Part shown: positions 46,007 through 56,489 of the stretch, piece by piece
Numbering within the stretch: the first letter of the stretch is position 1
Layout: each line of letters begins with the position of its first letter
Assembly (NCBI GenBank): GCA_011316305.1
Contig: SAUG01000102.1
Location: 225,404-289,403, forward strand
DNA length: 64,000 nucleotides
Source: Rusavskia elegans
Taxonomy: Eukaryota > Ascomycota > Lecanoromycetes > Teloschistales > Teloschistaceae
Direction of reading: 5' to 3'
Position numbers and translations under genes: made by a program
The notes under the pieces: generated by a model
Seen by the model: only the letters and a program-made list of their open reading frames with translations
Told to the model about the DNA's origin: nothing
Databases searched by the model: none

Positions 46007-49000
46007 ATGTCAGATGCGGATTTTGCAGAAGTCAAGCGGCTGCAACAAGAGCGAAATGCTCAGGTAGCCGGGAAGAAAGGTTCAAAGACTTTCGATCCGT
46101 CTAACCAGCGAACTGACGTCTCGACGAAGGCTTCCCTGACTGAAAGCTTTGACACAACTCTCTACGATCAATCCGACAAGTTTGCCGGTTACAACACCGA
46201 GATCGCTGTTGACGGCGATGATGACATGCAAGATGCAGACGGGGATACTGGCAGGCGGCTGGTCGGCCAGTACACAGCCACCAAGGACCAAATGAACGAG
46301 CTTGCTAGGGGTACTGGAGTGGAGGAAGAGGACATATTACTTGGGCGTGAGAAACAAGCCAGAATCGCTGATCGCGAGACTGACTACCAGAAGCGCCGAC
46401 ACAACCGTGGCCCCCTTACACCGACCCGAGCAGATCCCTTCGCTGCCAATCGTCAAGCCGGCGTCCAGGATGAAGGACAAAGCTATCGTGAGATCATGGC
46501 TGCGCGTGATATTGAGAAGGAGGAGGCCCGAGTCCAGCGAATCATCGAAGAAAAGCAAGCCAAAGGCGAAGACGGCATCGTCCACCACCAAGCCACCCTC
46601 AAGAAGGAAGACAGCAGCGACAAGGAGAACAAGGAAGCCGGATCTACCGTGGCTGTAGCGTCGGGGCGGAAGCGTAAACAGCGTTGGGATGTCACTGCTG
46701 AAAGCACGCCAGCACCTGAAGATGCACAAAGCACCGAGGCCAAAAGCAAGCGATCACGCTGGGATCAGACCCCAGTACCTGGAGCCGCTGGCGTTGATGC
46801 CACTCCCAGACGGTCTCGATGGGATCAAGCTCCTTCTCTGACCGATGCGACTCCCGTTGGACAATCAGGTCTTGCAACCCCCATGCATCCCTCGCAAGGT
46901 GTTGGAGCCATGGTCCCCACAACTTTCGGCACCGACATTTCATCAAGGAACGCCCCATTGTCTGACGAGGAGCTTGACATGATGCTTCCATCAGAAGGGT
47001 ACAAAGTCTTGGATCCGCCTCCAGGATATGCACCGATCCGAACCCCAGCACGTAAACTAATGTCAACACCGGCTCCCATTGCAAGTTCGACTGGCATTGG
47101 TGGTTTCATGATGCAAGAACCTGAGAACGCTCGAGCCATGGGCAAACAACTCCCTACCGAGATACCCGGAGTGGGCGATCTGCAATTTTTCAAAGCCGAA
47201 GACATGACTTATTTTGGCAAATTGGTTGATGGCCAGGATGAGAATGAAATGTCTGTCGAGGAACTGAAGGAGAGGAAAATAATGCGGCTGCTGCTCAAAG
47301 TCAAGAATGGCACGCCTCCTATGCGGAAAACTGCTCTTCGTCAATTGACAGACAATGCACGGCAATTCGGCGCTGGTCCACTCTTCAACCAGATTCTGCC
47401 TTTGTTGATGGAAAAGACTCTCGAAGATCAAGAGCGACATTTGCTGGTGAAAGTTATAGATCGTGTTTTGTACAAGCTCGACGATCTGGTCCGGCCATAT
47501 GTACACAAGATCCTTGTCGTCATTGAGCCTCTGCTTATCGATCAGGACTACTATGCTCGCGTCGAAGGCCGAGAAATCATCTCCAACCTCAGCAAAGCAG
47601 CTGGTCTAGCCCACATGATCAGCACCATGAGACCTGACATCGACCATGTCGACGAGTATGTGCGAAACACCACTGCACGTGCATTTGCTGTTGTTGCATC
47701 TGCTCTTGGCATTCCCGCCCTCTTACCCTTCTTGCGTGCTGTATGCCGCAGCAAAAAGTCATGGCAAGCCCGACATACTGGTGTCAAGATCGTCCAGCAG
47801 ATTCCCATTTTGATGGGATGCGCTATCCTGCCACATCTCAAGGGCTTAGTTGATTGTATAGGGGATAATCTGAGCGATGAGCAAGCTAAGGTCCGAACAG
47901 TGACCAGTCTTGCAATTGCAGCTCTAGCGGAAGCAGCAAACCCGTATGGTATCGAAAGCTTCGATGACATCCTAAACCCCCTGTGGACGGGAGCCAGGTA
48001 TGTCGCTCTTTCTTTCTTTTCGCAACTTCCCTTTTCCTTACATTGATTGCAAACACCTTCCGACCATGGGGCGCTCTACTTTCTTCCTGGATATCCACGC
48101 TGTCGTCTTTGCTTCATTTTGTCACTACAAGCTCATCGAAGACTGCTACCACGGACTCAAGAAGGACCTTCATCGGACGCTCATCTCAGCTCTACTTCTA
48201 CAGTCAGTTGTCAGCTTCCTGTTCATCATGGCCGACATTCTCGTCTTTATGCTGTCTCTAGCCTGGACTGTTCTCTCAACGATCTCAGCCAGCTTGAAAA
48301 ACAGCACCTTCGAGGTCGTGTTTCCTGGTGAGGCCGCTCTCAATCAGATGGCTTCGACTATCGCTCTCGTCTTTGCCCCAGGTCTCTTGCAGGTACTTCA
48401 GAGTACGGGTCGACCCTGAGAAGCCTCACAAAAGCGTCCCTTGCAACATGAGCTTCGCTAACACGGGCCACCTCTGCTGGCACAATAAGACGATGAAGCA
48501 CAAGGCGACAGTGTCGAAACCCCTTCGGAGACGCTCTTAAGGACCTTCTTTTAGACTGGAATTTTCTTGTTTCCTGCTATCTGTTCACTACTAACACATA
48601 TCTTAGAAAACAGCGCGGCAAGGGTCTGGCTGGGTTCCTAAAAGCTGTAGGCTACATCATCCCTCTCATGGACGAAGAGTACGCCAATTACTACACCAGC
48701 CAAATCATGGAGATCCTGCTACGAGAATTCTCTTCGCCAGATGAGGAGATGAAAAAAGTCGTTCTTAAGGTGGTTTCGCAGTGTGCTGGTACTGATGGCG
48801 TTACTGCTGGCTATCTCAAGGAGCATGTTCTTACTGAATTCTTCAAAAGCTTTTGGGTCAGGCGTATGGCATTAGACAAGAGAAATTACCGGCAAGTTGT
48901 TGAGACCACTGTCGACTTGGGCCAGAAAGTTGGCGTCAGCGAAATTGTAGAGAGGATTGTCAACAACCTCAAAGACGAAAGCGAGGCCTATCGGAAAATG

Positions 49001-50361
49001 ACGCTCGAGACAATCGAAAAAGTAATTGCAAGCTTGGGGGCAGCGGACATTGGGGAGCGGCTAGAAGAGCGACTCATTGACGGTGTACTCCATTCATTCC
49101 AGGAGCAGAGCGTTGAAGATATCGTCATGCTCAACGGCTTTGGCACGGTAGTCAATGCCCTAGGCACCAGATGCAAACCATACCTCCCTCAGATTGTCAG
49201 TACGATCCTTTGGCGCCTCAACAACAAGTCCGCTACAGTCAGACAGCAGGCAGCCGACTTGATCTCACGTATCGCCATTGTGATGAAGCAATGTGGCGAA
49301 GACGCCTTGATGGGCAAGCTTGGCATAGTGCTCTACGAGTACTTGGGTGAGGAATACCCCGAAGTTCTGGGCTCTATTCTCGGCGCCCTCCGCTCCATAG
49401 TCACTGTGGTTGGCATAAACTCCATGCAGCCGCCCATCAAAGACCTCCTGCCCCGTCTCACCCCTATCCTCCGCAATCGCCACGAGAAGGTCCAGGAAAA
49501 CACCATCGACCTCGTTGGTCGTATTGCGGATCGAGGACCTGAAAGTGTGAATGCGAGAGAGTGGATGAGAATTTGCTTCGAGCTGCTCGATATGCTGAAA
49601 GCGCACAAGAAGGGTATCCGCCGCGCTGCCAACAATACCTTTGGTTTCATCGCCAAAGCCATTGGGCCTCAAGATGTGCTGGCGACTTTGCTCAACAACC
49701 TCCGAGTCCAGGAACGTCAATCTCGTGTCTGTACCGCCGTCGCCATTGGTATTGTCGCAGAGACCTGCGCGCCTTTCACAGTCCTTCCAGCACTGATGAA
49801 CGAATACCGCGTGCCGGAACTCAACGTCCAAAATGGCGTACTTAAGTCCCTCTCCTTCCTTTTCGAATACATTGGCGAAATGGCCAAAGATTACGTCTAC
49901 GCCGTAACCCCTCTTTTGGAAGATGCTCTTATCGACCGCGACCAAGTGCATAGGCAAACGGCGGCTTCAGTCGTCAAGCATGTCGCTCTAGGCGTGGTTG
50001 GACTGGGATGTGAAGACGCCATGATGCACCTGTTGAACTTACTGTATCCCAACATCTTTGAGACAAGCCCGCATGTGATTGATCGGATCATCGAGGCGAT
50101 TGATGCGGTTAGGATGGCGGTGGGGACAGGATTGGTGATGAACTATGTTTGGGCAGGTCTTTTTCATCCGGCAAGGAAGGTGCGGACACCGTACTTTGTA
50201 AGTCTCCCATCGCCCATTCTTAACAGGGCCAGTATGCTAATAAATGCGCACAGAGAATCTACAACGATGCCTATGTCCAAGGAGCCGATGGCATGATACC
50301 GTACTACCCGAACCTGGACGAAGAGCACCTGCAGAGGCACGAGCTGGGCATTGTGTTGTGA
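46007..50361 (+). CDS. sf3b1: SF3B1/Hsh155, U2 snRNP core splicing factor
   Basis: Exons 46007-47997, 48607-50197 and 50254-50361 give 1229 residues. The N-terminal third is disordered and holds at least three U2AF-ligand motifs around residues 220-275 ([27 protein letters not shown]). The rest is the HEAT-repeat superhelix that holds the branch-point helix with PHF5A and SF3B3. The C-terminus [18 protein letters not shown] is highly conserved. The first intron is 609 bp, ten times the local norm, starts GTATGT and ends after a CACTAAC branch point. It interrupts the HEAT region between WTGAR and [12 protein letters not shown]. The splice restores the family sequence exactly. Confidence 0.95.
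48066..48419 (+). CDS. Open frame nested in SF3B1 intron 1, unknown
   Basis: Inside the 609-bp SF3B1 intron, on the same strand, an ATG in strong context (ACCATGG) opens 117 codons. The frame also reads back to an ATG at 48000 that overlaps the splice donor. Codons ending in C or G dominate, as in the neighbouring exons. The product is hydrophobic in the middle ([32 protein letters not shown] is split here as two segments, 181-aa-scale membrane protein is not implied), suggesting one or two membrane helices. A second frame without stop continues to 48540. I recognise no family. It may be a nested gene, a relic of inserted coding DNA, or chance. Confidence 0.35.
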   Translation: MGRSTFFLDIHAVVFASFCHYKLIEDCYHGLKKDLHRTLISALLLQSVVSFLFIMADILVFMLSLAWTVLSTISASLKNSTFEVVFPGEAALNQMASTIALVFAPGLLQVLQSTGRP

Positions 50362-50934
50362 GCGCGGACGTGATTTGAGGAAGAGATTTGATTGTAGGAT
50401 TGGGTTCGGCATTGAAAATCTGCTTATTGGCATGTCACAGTCGGCGGAGCTCGGTCGGATAGGGCTGCGGCGGAATGGTTCTCAGTTTGAATTCGTGGAA
50501 GGAGGTGTAAAGGTATCCTTTATCTTGACAGGACATTCGATGTGTGTATGAAAGACCCTGCCTGCCAAAAGAAGGGATCGAGAAACAGGTTGTTAGGCAG
50601 AAGCAAGCTTTCCGTTACAAAACTCCCGCGGGCTCTTTCTGGCATTTTGCAACCAGTATCTTGTTCAATTGTACATTGTCTATTCCATGCCAATATCAAA
50701 ATTGACCTTCTTGTCGTTTGTTCAGGAGATTGCGTTACGTTCTCGGCTCATGGAAGATATGATTTGGATTCTAATGCGGACTCAATCAGGTTTCGATTCG
50801 TGATAACGGAAGTATCTGACGGGTATGGTGGAAAATGTAAGTACATCGTTATAGTTAACTCGAAGTGAGCAGTAAAATACAAATCGTTAGCCCGAGGGTA
50901 TCGCTACATAAAAATACTACGGTAAAAGTAATCT
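50362..50934. other. Intergenic SF3B1 / CENP-B-type gene
   Basis: 570 bp between convergent genes. No gene is seen. Confidence 0.5.
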
Positions 50935-51729
50935 CTAGACAAGAAAATTATCCGTTTGTTGCTGCTGCTGCTGCTGCTGTTGTTGTCCCTGTTGCCCTGC
51001 TTCCACCATCAACCCATTCACAATTCCCTCATAACTATGAAGAGCCCTCAGCAACCCATCCGCCTCACTCTTCCGCTGATCCCCAAACTCCTGCTGCCTG
51101 GCATGCAACCGTAACGTCTTGACAGCCTGCATCGCCTCCTCATGCTCCACCCTTTTCTTCGTCGGATGCCGCGCCTTATACCCCTCCACCCACCCATCCG
51201 AGAACTTCGGCGCCTCCTGCCCCGCATACTGATCCATGCTTTCCCAAAACCGGGCCGCCATCTTCTTAAGCTGTTCCACCGTGACGGTAGCCTCCATGTG
51301 CATCATCCCTTGCTGCCAATGGAACAGCGCCAACTCCAGGTCCGGCCACTGGCATTGCCGGTTTTTCTTCTTGGAAGGCCGGATGACGTTTTCGGAGTCG
51401 AGGTAGGCGAATTTGGGGCCGAGGATCGTGGAGATGGTGGATTGGCTTAGGCGGTGGTTATATTTTGATTCGAACCAGCGGCCGAGTTCTTGGTGGCGGG
51501 GTTTGCCGTTGGGGGAGTTGGCGGCGTGGGCTCGGAGGGCTTTTCTTTCGCCGTCGGTGATGGCGCGGCGGCGTTTGGGCGTTTTGGGGGTTGTGAGGTT
51601 TGATGTTGATGGTCGAAAATTTGGGTCGGGTTGTTGAGGCGTTGATGAGGGGGAATCTATGTCTGGGTTGGCCGCGTAGCCAATCTGGGTGTAGATGGCT
51701 TGCTGCCAGGGCGGTAGTGACGATGACAT
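50935..51729 (-). CDS. CENP-B/pogo-type helix-turn-helix DNA-binding protein
   Basis: A single exon of 264 residues. A Pro/Ser-rich start is followed by a psq-like HTH (about 52-105, RRRAITDGERKALRAHA to LSQSTISTIL). A CENP-B-type HTH comes next (about 115-190, with WPDLELALFHWQQ and FSDGWVEGYKARH). A poly-Gln run lies near the C-terminus, coded by CTG/TTG repeats. The DDE transposase domain is absent, so this is a DNA-binding module without cutting activity, like fission yeast Abp1/Cbh domains or a domesticated pogo/Tc5 fragment. The intact frame argues for a working gene. Its target is unknown. Confidence 0.85.
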   Translation of the reverse strand: MSSSLPPWQQAIYTQIGYAANPDIDSPSSTPQQPDPNFRPSTSNLTTPKTPKRRRAITDGERKALRAHAANSPNGKPRHQELGRWFESKYNHRLSQSTISTILGPKFAYLDSENVIRPSKKKNRQCQWPDLELALFHWQQGMMHMEATVTVEQLKKMAARFWESMDQYAGQEAPKFSDGWVEGYKARHPTKKRVEHEEAMQAVKTLRLHARQQEFGDQRKSEADGLLRALHSYEGIVNGLMVEAGQQGQQQQQQQQQQTDNFLV

Positions 51730-53278
51730 GGTTTTTGTAAAGGGTAGCTATTGAGTGATGAGCTAGTGTCCTTTGGGGAGTGTTGTCTGGGAAAACTTAC
51801 CTCGATGCAGTGACTGTTTAGCTGCGGATAAGGGTGGTTGCAAAGCCTGGGCGGACGGAGTGTGCTGAGAAGAGACAGCAGGTGGACAGCGATATCGCGA
51901 TTTATGGTAGAGAGGATCAGTAGCTATAACGAATCACACTAGGCCATATGTAGCAGTATTCGACGACAGAAGACCAATATAACGATATCGCTGCTGCCAC
52001 CTTTCCATTAATTCATTTCTCTATAAGCCAGAAGGCATGTCCTCCATCAGCATAGACTATGACTTTTTACTTTGCTGGGCTGCAGAGCAGTCAAGAAAAC
52101 AATCGAGTATCTTTTTCTGATCCATGAACGTTCTCATGGACCTCATCCGTTTGCAATTAGGTTCACGATGCTCCGACTACTAACTGTTTTCTTGTCAATG
52201 GAGGGAGTGAACCAAGATTTTATGCTCCGAGTTCGTAGCTATCGTCGGGAGAGGCCAAATGTGCACCTGTCTCTCATACTTCCATGCACACTGTGCACAC
52301 TTTTCTTGCTCAAGAGGTAATCCCATTGATCAGTTTCTCCTTTCTGTTTTCATCTGACCACCTTCTTCCTTTTGAGTCTCCTTACTCTTGGTGTCGTAGG
52401 ATGAAATTCTGGTCCTCCATACGAAGCAACTCCCGTGTATAGATGCGTCGCATGCGACCCCGAATACTACACGGATCCGGGGCATTGTCCGCGATCTTAT
52501 TTGATTCATTGCTATTCTATCCCATGATCCGTTTCAGTGTCGATGGGCCATGCTGGCTTGGAGGAAAGATTCCAAAGGTAGGCCCAGATCATACGCAAGA
52601 CAACGTGCAGATCGACCAGCACGTGCAGCTCATGCGACTTATAATCCAGCTGGATCAAAACCCTAGATGTGGAGGATTTTGATTTTATCCAGACTTTGCG
52701 AAACTGCTGCACAAAGAACCTCCTAGTATTGTTGTGTAACGTTCTTTGATATATGGAGCAGGATAGAAAGAGCAAACGAGGACTAACAAAAAATCTAGAG
52801 ACTGGCGAGTCGATGGAAAAGCGATTGACTAGCGGCGAAAACAAGATGTGAGGATGAGACAACTCAACAAATACTTCCTGTGTCTAATGCTAGCCTTGCT
52901 TGAAGGAGTGTGGTGAGAAATCACAAACACTGAACGAGGAAGAGGATAAAAATTAAATGGCGAGTACCAGACAGCAGAGCCATACGTGTACAACGCAGGC
53001 AGTACAATATGATCCAACGAGAAAGTGGAAAATTGTTCCGCAATCGCATCAAGTTGCAGGACATGACACATGACCGACCATAGAGATCACCATACCGAAA
53101 ATTCGTTGTCCCAACAACATGGCATACGTCCTAAGATCTCGTTCTCGTCGCACAAGGAGGGATGGTTGAACATCCAAGATAAAATCTATCGGAAGACAGA
53201 AGAATATTTGACAATTTCGGCAGTGCATGCGAATTTCAAAAAAAAAAAGGCCTTCAGAAATGAACAGGACATACCAAT
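51730..53278. other. 1.5-kb gap, no supportable gene
   Basis: Upstream of the CENP-B-type gene. Only short frames are present, with no domain or RNA gene seen. Confidence 0.45.
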
Positions 53279-53722
53279 TCAAGGCCTTCCTGGAAGAGTA
53301 GATCCGGCGATATCAGCCCCAGACATCACCTGATTTTGCAACGGCCGCCGTTCGATATAGACAGTCAGGATACAACCATCGGCTTCCACCGCGGTGAGGT
53401 AAAGCTCTTTTCCAACTACATGATTTTCTTTCGGCAATGATGCCCACGACCTTTGCCGAGTCGCTCTGTAAATGCGGTTCCAAGCCGTGTTGGTGGCGTC
53501 TTCGAGCTTGACGAAGACGCCCCGGAGATGAACGACTAAGGTAGGGACTGACACAAGGTCGTTCAATACCTCAATGACGACGTAGACGTACTGAAGCTCT
53601 TCCATCTTTGGATCGGTAGCTCCGCTGGGAAAATACACTTCCATTGCTTGTGGGATGATTCGTGAGTCTTGGACTTTTTTGCATGAATCGGACATATCTG
53701 AACCATGTGTGAAAAAGGGCAT
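53279..53722 (-). CDS. Hypothetical protein, 147 residues
   Basis: An open frame without known domain. It has a plausible protein-like composition, with alternating hydrophobic strands (QYVYVVIEVLNDLV, PTLVVHLRGVFVKL, ELYLTAVEADGCILTVYIE), so a small beta-rich fold is possible. No signal peptide. It stands alone in a 3.3-kb region otherwise without genes. It could be an orphan gene or chance; expression data would be needed to call it real. Confidence 0.35.
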   Translation of the reverse strand: MPFFTHGSDMSDSCKKVQDSRIIPQAMEVYFPSGATDPKMEELQYVYVVIEVLNDLVSVPTLVVHLRGVFVKLEDATNTAWNRIYRATRQRSWASLPKENHVVGKELYLTAVEADGCILTVYIERRPLQNQVMSGADIAGSTLPGRP

Positions 53723-55033
53723 GATGCACAGGTTCAGTCCTTAGCCGTCCTTCTTATATCTCAATGATAATGAGTCGTATACACAATGACGATAGAGTTC
53801 TGTGACGTATGGAAGAGCTGGTCCCGAGGACAACGGATGTATCAGTTGATGTCGTCAAACGCAGCTGGTGACACCTGTCCATATCTTCATGTCCGTATCA
53901 TAAGTCTGCAACTTGGTTTGATGAGCTCCGGAGAACCAGGAGACAATTGCTAGCTCGTGATTGAGGTCCTGACGGCGATATCCGGTATGTAGCGCACATG
54001 GAACGGTGGAGCGAAGAACACGCGTGCATACCAACCTCTGACAGACAGCGAACATTCTGATTTGACGCAGGAGCCCGATCCAGAGTGAGTAACTGACTCA
54101 TTATCGTATTCATAGAGGTATTGAGTTAGGCACGATATCTCTACTGGCCAAACATAAAGCTTCCTGTTTTCTTGCGTTCTTGTTTCCCCTTAATACCATT
54201 TGTGTGCAGCATAGTTGTCATTTGACTCGCATTTTGGACTCTTTTCCTGCGATAATGAGAGTAGACTATGCACCAAACATGATCAAAGTCAAAAGCATTT
54301 CTTCAGGCCGAGTTCGGTAGGAGGGCGTCTTGGAGTACGTTACTGGTCGACACTGCTACTACATCGGACGTGGGCACTGCGAGCGTCATTGAACCAGCAA
54401 TCGACCAACACAACCCTTTGAGTATATCCATTTGCACATATAAGAAAAAAAGGACCTTTTGCTCTTGTAAAGAAATGTCCAGGCTACAACCACAGGAATT
54501 GCATGGCTTCACAGGAGACGCGCGACAGCCTGCCAATGCAAGGCATCTCGTTTGAGAGTCCTAATGAAGAAGAATATACTATGCGTATTACTATTGTACG
54601 TACTTGGTGAAAAGAACGAACTTCTTTAGCATCCTTCCTGGAGATGCTACATTCAGCATGATGGTGGCCAGGGTAGAATATTGAGCACTGATACGAGACG
54701 ACGGGAGAGTAATGATTCATAAGGGCGGTAGTCGACATTAGTTAAATATAATATTATCTAATAATAATGCTTCATCCCCAGAAGCGTAGACAAGGAAATT
54801 TACATTGCCCGTGGGTGTCACCAGTGTTTTGAAGATAGAGTTGCCCCCGCGGTGCCGCCGCCCCTAGAGTTCGCTTTGGCCGCCTAAATTAAGCTCAGCC
54901 ACTGCCGCTGCATCATCCAGCGACCCCACGTTGAAGACAAAACAAAGCTCAACCCCTGATCACAAGCAAACTCTTTCTTCCATTCCATCTTAACCCTTCA
55001 TATCCGTCACCTATACATTACTCTTCTTTCATA
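53723..55033. other. 1.3-kb gap upstream of SEC9
   Basis: Contains the SEC9 promoter, with pyrimidine-rich sequence just before the start codon. AT-rich near 54550-54780. No gene is seen. Confidence 0.5.
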
Positions 55034-56489
55034 ATGGGCAAATTTGGATTCGGCAAAAAGGGCGAAGATGACGAGGACTCCAAGCGCTCTGCTCTGTTCT
55101 CTAGGTCCAAGAACAAGTCTCCCAACCCAGCGACAAATCCTTACGCTCAGCCTGCTGCAGCTTCCGATCCATACACCCAAGCCAAATTAAGAGTCTCCCA
55201 AGGCCTCCCAGCCCGAGAACCGAGCCTAGGGCCAGGAACTACTCAAGGCGGAGGCTATGGGGGTTTGAACGCCGGCGGCTATGGGGAAGATGTTAAGCGT
55301 GGTGAGAATGGGTTCCCTGCTGCCCCTACTTCTGGGGGTTATGGCGGCCCTCAAGGTGGTCCATCCAATGCCGGAGGTGCCAGCCGGTATGGTGGGCCAG
55401 GGTATGGAGCTGATAAGTATGGAGCTTCAAGCGGGTACGGTGGAGACAAATATGGCACCGGAGAAGCAGCTCCCCAATCGAACGGCGGGGGCTCAAGATA
55501 TGGACCTGGAGGCTATGGTGGATTGGGGCCCACATCGGCACCGGATGAAGACAGAGATGCCTTGTTCGGTGGAGCCCGCGAACGTCTGCAGCAGCGAACA
55601 CAACGACCCGGAGGAGCTCCTCCACCATATGGAGCCGACTACGGACAACACGATTCAGCAGCACCTGGAGGATACGGTGCAGCTCCTGGCAGTAGCTCGC
55701 ATGAGGCTTACGGCGACAGGCAGTTGACCGCCGAAGAAGAGGAGGAGGAGGATGTGGAAGCTACGAAACAGCAAATCAAGTTCATCAAACAAGAAGACGT
55801 ATCTTCAACCAGGAACGCCCTCCGAATCGCTGCACAAGCCGAGGAAACAGGTCAGAGCACGCTGGCACGCCTCGGCGCTCAATCGGAACGGATTCACAAT
55901 GCGGAGAAAAATCTGGATCTAACGGCGAACAAGAATCGGGTAGCCGAGGACAAAGAGAAGGAGCTCAAGCAGCTGAACAAAAGCATGTTCGCGGTGCATG
56001 TCTCCAACCCCTTTACTGCCTCGTCCAGGAGGCAAGCGCGTGACGACGCTGTGATGGATCGACATCGAATGGAGCGGGAGCAGCGTGAGGCGACGCGGCG
56101 GGCTGGCTACGACACATCTCAGCGCATGAACAAGACTTTCCAAGAGCTTTCAAAAGAGGGAAAGGCGCCGAAACCTGGACAATCAAGCCTGGCCGAACGG
56201 GCGAAATACCAGTTTGAGGCTGACGAGGAAGACGACGAGATGGAGAACGAGATCGATGCCAATTTGACAGCCCTCAGTGGAGCTGCAACAAGGTTAAACG
56301 GGCTTGCCAGAGCCACAGGCGAAGCTCTAGAGGAGGACAACAAGCATCTGGAGCGAATCAATGCAAAGGTATGGTTCATATCTATATTTGCAACGAGAGG
56401 AATCAACTGGCTAACGAGACATGCAGAGCACCAAAGTTGACGATCAGATTGCTATGAACAGGGCGAGGTTAGATAGATTCAAGTGCTAA
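55034..56489 (+). CDS. sec9: Sec9, plasma-membrane Qbc-SNARE (SNAP-25 family)
   Basis: Exons 55034-56368 and 56427-56489 encode 465 residues. A long Gly/Tyr/Pro-rich N-terminal region (about 1-225) precedes two SNARE helices. The Qb helix begins near EEDVEATKQQIKFIKQEDVS; the Qc helix runs through the acidic EMENEIDANLTALSGAATRLN stretch to the end. No membrane anchor is present, as usual for Sec9. It pairs with Sso-type syntaxins and Snc synaptobrevins to fuse secretory vesicles at the hyphal tip. The small last exon supplies the conserved KVDDQIAMNRARLDR ending; skipping it would truncate the Qc helix. Confidence 0.94.
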
